64,000 nucleotides of DNA, taken from Posidonia oceanica (taxonomy: Eukaryota; Streptophyta; Magnoliopsida; Alismatales; Posidoniaceae). The notes beneath the pieces were generated by a model that saw nothing but the letters and a program-made list of their open reading frames with translations, was not told where the DNA came from and did no database searches. A program made the position numbers and the translations under genes. Numbering within the stretch: position 1 is the stretch's first letter; every line of letters begins with the position of its first letter. The stretch is taken from NCBI GenBank assembly GCA_037176725.1, contig JAZBRS010000026.1:99245501-99309500 (forward strand). The letters run 5' to 3'. Positions 23,184 to 33,171 of the stretch are shown here, one piece after another.

Positions 23184-26100
23184 ATGGCCCAGCGCACTGT
23201 CGAGACCCCCCTCACCCTTGCCACGGAGGTGGTTCCCGCTTCGGCCCCTCCGGTTCCCGTTTCAAACCCCTCTGTGCCCTCTGTGACGCCAGGCTTTTCC
23301 CCTCTGTCGTCTGGGGCACCCCAGTTTGCTGTAGGGCAGTGGCAGACGCTCGCTCCTCCTGATCCGGTCGCCGAGTCCATCTTGATGACCACTTCACGTG
23401 TTCTGGAGGCACCACTGACCCCACCTTCTCAGGGTTTTGTCACCTTTGACCCTTCTGCTGCGGCGACTCACGCCTTAGGATTCCAGTCTCCCGGACAGTC
23501 CGGATCTCTTGGTTCTGGTTCCTCGCCGGCACTGCAATTCAGTGTTCCCACTGACGGGACACCTGAAGAGCAGTACCAGCAACTGATGGACACTATTCAG
23601 CGGCTGCAGGGTATAGCTCTATCAGTCCGCCCTCCTTCCCCTCCTGTTGTTCCTGAGGTTCCTGTGCGGCCTGCTCCCGCACATCTTGCATTGCACTCTG
23701 CACTTCCGCCTAGACCATCGTCCCAACTGCTCACGGTTCCGACGATGGGGGCACGTATTCCGCCTCTTGCATCAGCACCACACCTCACACAGCATACACC
23801 TCCGCCACCTGGTGGCCAGTCATTCGGACTGGTGGGAGCACAGTATCTCGCAGGCCCGTCCGGCATCGCCCCAGTACGGCCGCTGATGCTCCAGCATCCT
23901 GCACCCACCGCACAGCATACCGTTTATCCTCCCCCTTTGCATCAGGCTCAGAATTCCACATGCATCCCTCCTTGCACTCCACCACAGCACGGGTATGCCG
24001 GCCATCACCTTGCGTCACCAGGCGACGTGATGGTGGATCCGGAGGAGCACCTCGGTGCGACCCATTCGGCATACGTGGTCCCTACCCCCGCTGCCCCGTC
24101 TCCAGTAGCAGCTGTCCCAGACCCCATCAACAACAGGATGGATGTTCTGGAGAAAGCACTGCGTCTAGTGCAGGGCACGGACCACCAGACCTACCAGTTC
24201 CGAGACCTCTGCTGTTTCCCAGAGGCAGTACTCCCCCCGAAGTTCAAAATACCGGACTTCGAGAAGTATGATGGTAGGGGCTGCCCCATAGCCCATCTGA
24301 AGGCGTACTGCGGTGATCTCGCCCAACTCCAGGCGAATGAGAGGTTGCTGATCCGCCTGTTCCAGAAGAGTTTGTCTGGTCCGGCCCTCAAGTGGTTCAC
24401 CTCGCTTGACATGGCTACGATCAAGACGTGGAACGACCTAAGCCAGGCGTTCTTGGAACAGTACTCCTTCAACCTCGATCTCGTCCCAAAGCGCGCGGAC
24501 TTGATCGCAACCAAGCAGAATCCGGGCGAGCCGTTCGGGGAGTACGTCGGCCGCTGGCGTGCCCTTGCCTCGCAAGTTCGAGATAGGCCCTCCGACGAGG
24601 AGTCCATCGAAATCATTATAAAAGGGGCACAGCCATCTACTGGAGCTCTGCTTAGCATCCAACCTGTCACGACCTTCACTGCATTGATCCGAGCTGGCAC
24701 TCGCGTAGAGAGTTCGTTGCGGAGTGGCAACTTCCCCGCGCTCTCTGTGCTTGCCAAGCAGGCCCTCGCCGGCAACGACGGTAGCTGCAGCAGCGCCATC
24801 AACAACAACAGCAGTCTCAGCAACAATCGTCCCAAGAGGAAGGATCCGCCGAAGCCCGTTGTCGCATACGTCGACTCCCCTGCTGCGCCCGTCCGTCTGG
24901 CGTCCCGGCTTGCCCCTCCTCAGATCTATTACGCACCTGCACCTAGGACACACCCTACACCACAAATCACTACCACCGCTCGACCGGTCTACCCTGCCGC
25001 GCCGGTTCAGCAAGGACAATTCCCGAGGCCGAGACGGCCACCCATGGAGAAGCGGAAGTTCGCCCCACTGGTGGAACCGCTCAGTGCCGTCCTCCCGAAG
25101 GTTGCGTCGCTCCTGCGATTTCCGGAGGTTCGCCCGCCACCAAACCCACTACCGCATTGGTTTAAGGCGAACCTTTTCTGCGACTTTCATCGAAGCGTCG
25201 GGCATTCGACTGATAGTTGTTTCACTCTCCGGAATGCTATCCAGGACTTGATCGAATCGGGAACGATTGTGATCGACACGCACGAGGCGTCCACTTCTGC
25301 ACCATCTCATGCACCTGCATCAGCATCTAATCCAGCCAATGTTGTCCGCCGACCCCTGCCGGAGCACTCCTATTCAGGAGGCGCAGGGACCTCAGGAATT
25401 CACTCCTTGTTTCCTTCTAGGTCTCTCACATCCGTGGTGGACCCTTCCGAGCTTATCCATGATGTTTCTACTCCCTTTCCAGTCTCTCTCTATCTTGCAG
25501 CTATCGCCGGTTCCGAGTCGGGCGTCCATATGATCCGACCGCGAGGCAGGCCGGAGCGTTCTCCTGCATCAGCCGCCATGCTTTCCCGGGCCCAAGCCCC
25601 AATACATCTCCTAGCCAGACCTCCGCCAGAACTTCCCGTGCACCTACTAGCAAGACCTCAGTCCCCACCTAGCTTGCCTTCCCAACTACCCACCTACCCG
25701 TGCCCTCCTCAGCCTGCAGCCCCTCTCGTGCTCGTCGCACGCGCTCCCGTGGTTATTAACCTAACCCGGGATACCCATCGCGTACCATACAGCTACGCCA
25801 CAGAAATGTGTGCAGAAGTGACGCGATCGGGGAGGGTCTACAGACCACCGGTACCAGCGACCAGACCTAGTCATCCACAACCTGCAAGACCATTGCCTTT
25901 AGTCCAGCCTGCAGTCCCACTACCCTCAAGCCAACCTCTTGAGCCCACCATAGCTGAACCTGTCCCTACAACTGCACCACCTGCTACCAAGAAATGCCAA
26001 CCTAAAGCCGATATCACATCCCAGCTCAAGAAAGTTAAAGCCGACATATCCATCTGGGACCTAATACACACTTCTGCCGAGCATCGCGAGGCCTTCCTTC

Positions 26101-29100
26101 GCGTGTTCCAAGCCGCCCGTGTGTCCCAAGCCATAGAACCTGCTACCCTGGAAAGCATGGTCGGAATGATCGCGGAGCCCCAGGTCATCACTTTCACGAG
26201 TGATGAACTGCCTCCGGCGGGGATTAATCACAATCAACCCTTATTCGTCACGGTACAATTCAAGAACTTTCGCATTCCCCTTGCACTGGTTGATAATGGG
26301 TCAGGCCTTAACGTCTGTCCCTTGCGAACAGCAACCAAGCTCGGATTCAAGGCCGAGGACATTACCCCAGCTGTAAAGGGAATGACAGCTTTTGATAATA
26401 CTCACCATGACGCTCTAGGGATTTTGATTATTCCTCTTACCATTGGCCCGGTCACATTCGATGTGGAATTCTACGTCGTCGACTTGGAACCGAACTTCAA
26501 CCTTCTGCTTGGGCGCCCTTGGCTCCACAAGCATCAGGTTATCCCCTCGACCCTCCATCGCATGATCAAGTTCCGCCGAGGCGACGATGTCATCGTTGTC
26601 ATGGCGGAGAATTTTGAGAAGGAGCGGATCGAGGCGGTTTCCTCTATCTCTTCGCGGACTGTCCCCTTTGACCCTGATCTTTCGAACGCTTTGTATCGCG
26701 TCAATCGGTGCGAGCCGGTTAACTTTTTACCAGATCTTGAATGTGTCAACTCCTTGGCCGTTCACAACAACCCCTTTCGGATGGTCGAGAACGTTTGTCA
26801 CAGATGGGGCTACGTCAAAGGGACACCGCTCGGGCGACATGGCCAAGGAATCGCTGAACCAATCCTGGCGGAAGAACGAAGGGACAACGAGGGTCTAGGT
26901 TACGACCCTCACTCCGATAAAGGCAAGCGCCCGCAAGCAAAGAACCAAAGAATGGTCATACCTCGGAGCTTGGCCAACTTCACGAGCGCAGGTATCCTGG
27001 ACTCAAGCGCAGTTCAAGTCGCAGTGCCGTCGGAGCCGTGTCAAAGCCCTCCGCCACCGGAGGAGGACTGGGTCTGCGTTGAGGACTACTACTCAGACGA
27101 GGAACAGTCGGGCACGACAAGGGCAGTTCAGACTTGCAGTGAAAGCCAGCCCAATGCAACAGCACATCAGTCGGTTTATCTGGCCACTCCTTCCACAGAT
27201 CATGAGGCAGCGGTCTTGGCAGAACCCTTGGCAGATTTGACAGTCTTTGATTCTCCTGCAGTCATGTCAGCACCATCAGCACCAGCTCAAGTGCAGTCAG
27301 TCAGTTCGCATGCAACTGTTGTCGCATCAGTGCAACTACCACCTTCGCAGGAAGGTCAGTCGCTGAGTTCAGTCAGCAGCACAGCCCGGCCCTTTTCAGA
27401 GGCCACACCACAGGCAGTACAATCAGCTCAATCAGTCGTGCACCCCCTTGCCGCAGACCGGCGACTTTCATGGCCAGATCCTATGGCATCGGAGGCCGCG
27501 CTCTCATCATCATCATCAGTCACGGAGAACCAGCTGAGCAACGCGGTCTCCCGGCCTTCGGGCCTTCAAGAGAGCACCTCCGCTCATCCTCAAACTGAAG
27601 CAGTCACTCTGGCAGCATATCCATCTGCAATCCCTCTGACTAGACCATCAGGGTCTCCCTTGCCAGGACAGTCGCAATTAGGCGCGCCCGTGAGTCAGAG
27701 GATGCAAGTACCAGAAACAGCAATCCATCTCGTAGCCGAGCCAGTGCCTCAGGCCCTCGGCACCTACTATGTTGATTCACCCCCAGATGAGGGAGAAGAA
27801 GGGACAGTAGAAGCCCAAGTCGATTCATGGATGTCGGATCTGGAGCTGCTTTACCAAGAACAGCTCGAATCCATAGTAGAAGACTTGGCACGACACCAAG
27901 CCGCAGGAAGGAAAGGAAAGGCCGTAGTTACGGATCCTCCTCTGCGAGAGGGCTCCACCTCCATCATGGTCCTAGAAGGAAGTTCAATGGTGTCGGACTC
28001 TCTCAGACCCGACGAGCTCATTACTCTTCAAGCCGAGGGTGGGTCCAGATGGCTTGTACAGCATATGCCTTCCACAAGTACATTGACAGACCCAGAAGAA
28101 GAGACACCAGCGGGTCGCACAGCCGCAGTAACAAAGCAAAGAGCAGAGTCAGTGACAGAGTTGTCAGAAGTTTCAGTGACAGAATCACCAGCAGCATCAG
28201 TCACAAAGTCAGTTGGGCCTCCAGTAGTGTCAGCAGAACATGCAGCAGAGCAGACAGCGGAAGCCATCAGAGCAGAGGTCGCACACCGAAGATTCCGAAA
28301 CACTCGGGTAGGCGTGACCATCCTGAGGCGTCACCAGGGCCAAGAAGCAGAACTCCTGCACTCCTTCGATGTGACAAACCCCACTTTCGAAAAGGAGATT
28401 CTCTCGGAGCTTGTTGCATACGGAGAGGAGGATAATACAGGCGAAGATGAGAATGATGATGACCCCTCGCCTGAGTTCCGGCCCTATGACGACGACCCAG
28501 AAGGTCCCAATCTGCATGTTGAGGAAGAAACAGAAACTATTAACCTCGGCACAGCCGAAGAAACCAAAGAAGTTCGCATCAGCGCCCTGCTATCGCCGCA
28601 AGTCAGGATGGAGTTCATCGCATTCCTGAGGGAGTATGCGGATGTCTTCGCCTGGACTTATGAAGACATGGTCGGCCTGGATGTCGAAATAGTGGTCCAT
28701 AACTTGCCCTTGAAGCCAGATGCCAAGCCAGTAAAGCAGAAACTAAGAAGATGGCGACCACAGTGGCTGCTCATGATCAAGGAAGAAATAATGAAGCAGC
28801 TTGATGTCAACTTTTTAAAGGTCGTCCTTTACCCTGAGTGGCTTGCAAACATCGTGCCAGTGCCCAAGAAGGACGGCCGGATCCGGGTATGTATTGACTA
28901 CAGGGACCTGAACAAGGCGAGTCCCAAGGACGACTTCCCATTGCCTCACATTGACGTCCTAGTCGACAATACCGCAGGCCACAAGATGCTATCCTTTATG
29001 GACGGTTTCTCCGGCTATAATCAGATCAAGATGGCAGAAGAAGACATGGAAAAAACTTCGTTCATCACCCCCTGGGGGGTCTTCTGTTATCAGGTTATGC

Positions 29101-31814
29101 CGTTTGGGTTGAAGAATGCTGGCGCAACATATCAGAGGGCCATGACCACACTCTTTCACGACCTCATGCACCAAGAAGTGGAGGTCTATGTGGATGACAT
29201 GATCGCGAAGACCAAGGAGCCTGAGGATCACCTTAGTTGCCTAAAGAAGCTCTTTGACCGTCTGAGGAAATACAGACTGAGACTTAACCCCAGTAAATGC
29301 GTGTTTGGGGTTTCATCTGGCAAACTGCTCGGCTACATTGTTAGCCAAAGGGGGATTGAAGTGGACCCGATGAAAGCTAAAGCCATCGTGGAGATGCCAC
29401 CCCCTAGAACCGAGAAGGAGGTTCGAGGCCTACTTGGGCGTTTACAGTACATCAGCCGCTTCATTGCACAGCTCACGCCCATCTGCGAGCCCGTCTTCAA
29501 ACTTCTGAGGAAGAATGCGCAAATCGACTGGAATGAAGAATGTCAAGCCGCATTTGAGAAGATCAAGCAGCTACTGGTCAAACCCCCTGTCTTGGTCCCT
29601 CCCACACCAGGAAGACCTCTGCTCCTCTATCTGTCAACCACACAGCATTCCATGGGTGCCGTCCTAGGCCAACACGACGAATCTGGCAGGAAAGAGCGCG
29701 CCATCTACTACCTGAGCAAAAAGTTCAATGAATGTGAAGCCAGGTACAGCGCGATGGAGAAAACCTGTTTGTCCCTCGTCTGGGCCGCACAGAAACTAAG
29801 GCACTATATGATGGCGTACCCAGTTCAGCTTTTGTGCCGGCATGATCCCATCAAGTTCCTCTTCCAAAAGCCGGCACTGGTGGGTAGATGTGTCAAGTGG
29901 CAGGTGTTGTTGTCCCAGTATGACATCACTTTTGTCACACAGAGGTCTATGAAGGGCCAGGCTATGGCGGACCACCTCGCGGATTTTCCTCTGCCTGAAT
30001 ATCAACCCCTCCAGACGCAGTTCCCTGACGAGGACATTCTTGTCGCGACGGAGGACTCAGAAGAGGAAAACCCTGAAGAGCAAGAGCAGTGGCGGTTGTA
30101 CTTCGACGGTGCCGTCAATAAGAAGGGCCGGGGCATAGGTGCAGTGCTGACCACGCCTCATGGACAGATGATTCCTTTTGCGAGGAAGCTGACTTTCGCA
30201 TGCACGAACAATGAAGCAGAATACGAGGCATGCATCTTGGGTTTGAAAGTCGCCCTCGAACACAAAGCACAGAAGTTGCACGTGCACGGTGATGCCATGT
30301 TGGTAATCTCTCAGGTGAATGGTGACTGGAAGACAAAAGACCCCAAGCTCGTGCCATATCACGAATGTCTGCTGAGGCTAATAGAAGAGTTCAAGAGCAT
30401 TGATTTCACATACATGAACAGGGCAAAAAATGCGTATGCAGACGCATTGGCAACCTTGGCTTCTTGGCTCAGCATACCAGACAACAGCATGGTAGATGTG
30501 TCAGTCACCTGCATTGAGGAGCCTGCCCATTGCATGAATATAGAGGAGTCAGATCCAACAGTGGAGCAGCCATGGTATCATGATATCAAAGCATTCTTAG
30601 AGTCCGGTAGCGTCCCGCCTGGCACCACTGCAGAAGATAAGAGAACTTTGGCGCGTCTGGCGTCAAAGTATGTACTGGGGGCTGGGCAGTTATACAGAAG
30701 ATCATACAATCAGATGCTGTTACGCTGCTTGGACAAACCAGAGGCTGACACCTTAATGCTTCAAGTGCATGCCGGGACCTGTGGCCCGCACATGAACGGT
30801 GTCCTTTTAGCTAAGAAGATCATGCTCCAAGGGTATTTCTGGCAAACCATGGAAGCGGACTGTTGCCGTTTCGTGCGTAAATGCCACAACTGCCAGATCC
30901 ATGGCAATTTCATCAAGGCTCCCCCTCATCAGCTGCACAATATGTCCTCGCCATGGCCTTTCTCCACCTGGGGGATCGATGTCATTGGCGCAATACATCC
31001 CGCCGCTTCAAATGGCCATCGCTTCATCATGGTGGCAATAGACTACTTCACTAAGTGGGTGGAAGCAGCTTCCTACAGGACAGTCACCGCAGTGGCAACC
31101 GAAAAGTTCATCAGAAACAACATCGTTGCCCGGTACGGGGTCCCTCACTCCATCATCTCTGATAATGGCACGAACTTCATTGCCAAAAGAACTGAGGAGT
31201 TCCTACAGAATTTCAGGATCAAGCATCATCGCTCCTCACCATATCGGCCTCAGATGAATGGAGCAGTGGAGTCTGCCAACAAGAACATCATCAAGATCAT
31301 GAAGAAGATGGCAGAAACCCACAAGGATTGGCACGATCAGCTCCCGTACGCACTCTGGGCGTACAGGACATCAATCCGGACCTCGACAGGAGCCACCCCG
31401 TACTCGCTGGTGTATGGCATGGAAGCTGTATTGCCTGTTGAGGTGGAGATACCCTCGCTGCGAATCTTGCGAGAAGCTGAGTTGGAAGAGGCAGAATGGG
31501 TCGAAGACCGCTGCGTCCAACTGAACCTAATCGATGAGCACAGACTACAAGCCATGCACAATGCTCATTGTTACCAGAAGCGAATGGCTAGAGCATTCCT
31601 GAAGAAAGTCCGGCCCAGAAGCTTCCAGCCCGGAGATCTTGTTCTGCGTGCCATTCATATACCGGACGGTCGGGGCAAATTCCGACCTAACTGGCGCGGA
31701 CCCTTTGTGGTTAAGCAGATCTTCTCAGGCGGCGCAGTAACTCTCGAAGACATGGACCAGGTCGAGCAGTCTGAGCCGGTCAACATGTGCTACCTCAAGA
31801 AGTACTATCAGTAG
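23184..31814 (+). CDS. gag-pol: Element B Gag-Pro-Pol polyprotein, intact
   Basis: 2876 codons without a stop. I chose ATG 23184 because MAQ is shared with A and the context is good; the frame is open further upstream but has no ATG. Domains: disordered Pro-rich N-terminus (1-350); Gag capsid-like domain (about 353-482); zinc knuckle of C-x2-H-x4-H-x4-C type (666-679); aspartic protease with VDNGSG (Asp 1037) and LLLGRPWL; G-patch-like segment (about 1200-1240); Ser/Glu-rich linker; RT (about 1886-2064, YVDD 2002-2005); RNase H with first Asp missing (about 2142-2251); archaeal-type RNase H with all acidic residues (about 2302-2428); integrase with zinc domain from 2526 and catalytic Asp 2599, Asp 2660 and Glu 2696 (D-D-35-E), ending in YLKKYYQ. 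The protein would make capsids, copy the RNA and integrate the DNA. No frameshift separates gag from pol, so processing and stoichiometry must be handled another way. Confidence 0.96.
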   Translation: MAQRTVETPLTLATEVVPASAPPVPVSNPSVPSVTPGFSPLSSGAPQFAVGQWQTLAPPDPVAESILMTTSRVLEAPLTPPSQGFVTFDPSAAATHALGFQSPGQSGSLGSGSSPALQFSVPTDGTPEEQYQQLMDTIQRLQGIALSVRPPSPPVVPEVPVRPAPAHLALHSALPPRPSSQLLTVPTMGARIPPLASAPHLTQHTPPPPGGQSFGLVGAQYLAGPSGIAPVRPLMLQHPAPTAQHTVYPPPLHQAQNSTCIPPCTPPQHGYAGHHLASPGDVMVDPEEHLGATHSAYVVPTPAAPSPVAAVPDPINNRMDVLEKALRLVQGTDHQTYQFRDLCCFPEAVLPPKFKIPDFEKYDGRGCPIAHLKAYCGDLAQLQANERLLIRLFQKSLSGPALKWFTSLDMATIKTWNDLSQAFLEQYSFNLDLVPKRADLIATKQNPGEPFGEYVGRWRALASQVRDRPSDEESIEIIIKGAQPSTGALLSIQPVTTFTALIRAGTRVESSLRSGNFPALSVLAKQALAGNDGSCSSAINNNSSLSNNRPKRKDPPKPVVAYVDSPAAPVRLASRLAPPQIYYAPAPRTHPTPQITTTARPVYPAAPVQQGQFPRPRRPPMEKRKFAPLVEPLSAVLPKVASLLRFPEVRPPPNPLPHWFKANLFCDFHRSVGHSTDSCFTLRNAIQDLIESGTIVIDTHEASTSAPSHAPASASNPANVVRRPLPEHSYSGGAGTSGIHSLFPSRSLTSVVDPSELIHDVSTPFPVSLYLAAIAGSESGVHMIRPRGRPERSPASAAMLSRAQAPIHLLARPPPELPVHLLARPQSPPSLPSQLPTYPCPPQPAAPLVLVARAPVVINLTRDTHRVPYSYATEMCAEVTRSGRVYRPPVPATRPSHPQPARPLPLVQPAVPLPSSQPLEPTIAEPVPTTAPPATKKCQPKADITSQLKKVKADISIWDLIHTSAEHREAFLRVFQAARVSQAIEPATLESMVGMIAEPQVITFTSDELPPAGINHNQPLFVTVQFKNFRIPLALVDNGSGLNVCPLRTATKLGFKAEDITPAVKGMTAFDNTHHDALGILIIPLTIGPVTFDVEFYVVDLEPNFNLLLGRPWLHKHQVIPSTLHRMIKFRRGDDVIVVMAENFEKERIEAVSSISSRTVPFDPDLSNALYRVNRCEPVNFLPDLECVNSLAVHNNPFRMVENVCHRWGYVKGTPLGRHGQGIAEPILAEERRDNEGLGYDPHSDKGKRPQAKNQRMVIPRSLANFTSAGILDSSAVQVAVPSEPCQSPPPPEEDWVCVEDYYSDEEQSGTTRAVQTCSESQPNATAHQSVYLATPSTDHEAAVLAEPLADLTVFDSPAVMSAPSAPAQVQSVSSHATVVASVQLPPSQEGQSLSSVSSTARPFSEATPQAVQSAQSVVHPLAADRRLSWPDPMASEAALSSSSSVTENQLSNAVSRPSGLQESTSAHPQTEAVTLAAYPSAIPLTRPSGSPLPGQSQLGAPVSQRMQVPETAIHLVAEPVPQALGTYYVDSPPDEGEEGTVEAQVDSWMSDLELLYQEQLESIVEDLARHQAAGRKGKAVVTDPPLREGSTSIMVLEGSSMVSDSLRPDELITLQAEGGSRWLVQHMPSTSTLTDPEEETPAGRTAAVTKQRAESVTELSEVSVTESPAASVTKSVGPPVVSAEHAAEQTAEAIRAEVAHRRFRNTRVGVTILRRHQGQEAELLHSFDVTNPTFEKEILSELVAYGEEDNTGEDENDDDPSPEFRPYDDDPEGPNLHVEEETETINLGTAEETKEVRISALLSPQVRMEFIAFLREYADVFAWTYEDMVGLDVEIVVHNLPLKPDAKPVKQKLRRWRPQWLLMIKEEIMKQLDVNFLKVVLYPEWLANIVPVPKKDGRIRVCIDYRDLNKASPKDDFPLPHIDVLVDNTAGHKMLSFMDGFSGYNQIKMAEEDMEKTSFITPWGVFCYQVMPFGLKNAGATYQRAMTTLFHDLMHQEVEVYVDDMIAKTKEPEDHLSCLKKLFDRLRKYRLRLNPSKCVFGVSSGKLLGYIVSQRGIEVDPMKAKAIVEMPPPRTEKEVRGLLGRLQYISRFIAQLTPICEPVFKLLRKNAQIDWNEECQAAFEKIKQLLVKPPVLVPPTPGRPLLLYLSTTQHSMGAVLGQHDESGRKERAIYYLSKKFNECEARYSAMEKTCLSLVWAAQKLRHYMMAYPVQLLCRHDPIKFLFQKPALVGRCVKWQVLLSQYDITFVTQRSMKGQAMADHLADFPLPEYQPLQTQFPDEDILVATEDSEEENPEEQEQWRLYFDGAVNKKGRGIGAVLTTPHGQMIPFARKLTFACTNNEAEYEACILGLKVALEHKAQKLHVHGDAMLVISQVNGDWKTKDPKLVPYHECLLRLIEEFKSIDFTYMNRAKNAYADALATLASWLSIPDNSMVDVSVTCIEEPAHCMNIEESDPTVEQPWYHDIKAFLESGSVPPGTTAEDKRTLARLASKYVLGAGQLYRRSYNQMLLRCLDKPEADTLMLQVHAGTCGPHMNGVLLAKKIMLQGYFWQTMEADCCRFVRKCHNCQIHGNFIKAPPHQLHNMSSPWPFSTWGIDVIGAIHPAASNGHRFIMVAIDYFTKWVEAASYRTVTAVATEKFIRNNIVARYGVPHSIISDNGTNFIAKRTEEFLQNFRIKHHRSSPYRPQMNGAVESANKNIIKIMKKMAETHKDWHDQLPYALWAYRTSIRTSTGATPYSLVYGMEAVLPVEVEIPSLRILREAELEEAEWVEDRCVQLNLIDEHRLQAMHNAHCYQKRMARAFLKKVRPRSFQPGDLVLRAIHIPDGRGKFRPNWRGPFVVKQIFSGGAVTLEDMDQVEQSEPVNMCYLKKYYQ

Positions 31815-33171
31815 CCGAGAGTAGCCATTGCGGATTCCTCCCCCCATTTGTCATATTCTCGCCATTTGCATATCTTCGCATCTCCTTTTGCTCTATCTCC
31901 TCCATACTTTACTTCATCCCATTTCCTACATTCCCTGACATCGCAACACTCCTGTGCATCCTTGCTCATCTCGTACACATCCCTTATCAAATCATGCATT
32001 GCATAGTTGCCCGGTGATGAAAACCGGAGGTGCTTGCCTGCTGCGAAAGGAGTCTCCCGACCTCACCTGATACTACTTAGATGTCTTGACTAGTGAGGGA
32101 GCCACCACCCAATGAGAGCGGGCGAAATGCCCAAACCCCTAAGGACTTACACCCTTTAGAAGAGTGCTAGGTGTTAGTCAGAAAGCAGTACATACCCCAG
32201 CCTAGATGTGCGAAAAAAGAAAGAGAAAAGGAGAGCCAGAAGCCCGTGCCCGAAAAGACCCTAACGCCCATCTCCCCTGGGGGAGGGAACAGCGGAAACC
32301 TGCAAGCCAAAAAAAGGCAAATGGAAAAGAAAAGGGAACAAAAAAACAAAAAACAAAAGGAGAATGATAGAAAGGAAAAGGGGAGAGAGGGACAAAGGCC
32401 CCACTCCCGCAAAAAAAAAAGAGAGAAAAAGAAAAAAAAAAAAAAAAGAAAAAAAAAAAAAAAAGAGGAAGAATAAAGGCAAGCAGGGTAACCCCGCACC
32501 TCTCACCTACCCCAGAAAAGAGCCAAAGCCCGGGTCAGGTCCTCCTCGCTTCCAAAATGGGAATAAGGGGAGTCCTGTACACCGACATTAAAAAAAGGGG
32601 GAGAGAAGAAAGAGTTAGGAGTGAGTGTAAGTCCTTCAGAGTTTGGCATGGAGCCCGTCCTCTCTGCACCATCACCAAACATCACCCATACCTTCCCGGA
32701 GTGCCACCAACAAGTCAGGAGTCCAAGTAGAGTCCGGTGAGTTAAGGACCGCTCCCTTTCTGTACAGCAGGCACCAAAGCACCTCGATACTGAGGGCAAA
32801 CTACACCAAATCACACGCATCTGCACTTTCCAGTCATCTCCCCTCTCTTTGATCATTCTGCTCCGCAAAGGCTTACTCCAGCACTGAGACAGTACCTCTA
32901 CTTAGCATGCGTTGGCACCGTCAGGTTGCGACAACCCGGGGTTCCCGACAGTCCCCGCCACATCAACAGAATGCCTTTATGCTTGTACACGTTCAATTGC
33001 CATAGTCTGAATGTTTACTGCTAAATATGCTGCACTGTTTTCACCAGTCTCAGAATCTGCTTTCCTATGATGGTCTTTGTGCATATATGAGCTCTGATAA
33101 CTCACAGTCTTGGCGACAGGTACCTGAAGGCTCTTGTAACAACCGTCTGCCCACATCCTGCAATCTGTGCA
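31815..33171 (+). other. Element B spacer between pol and extra ORF
   Basis: Non-coding. A block after pol (about 31990-32170, including GTGATGAAAACCGG) is conserved with A. A long purine-rich, A-dominated tract lies at about 32200-32480. Just before the extra ORF, GGCGACAG|GTACCT (about 33111-33126) could be a splice acceptor, and A keeps AG|GTACCT at the same place. Confidence 0.55.

Noticed and set aside
32167..32506. Minus-strand frames of Phe/Leu-rich, membrane-like sequence (also 1093-1338 plus strand)
   Set aside because: Antisense reading of the purine tract. Apparent membrane segments are an artefact of poly-pyrimidine codons.
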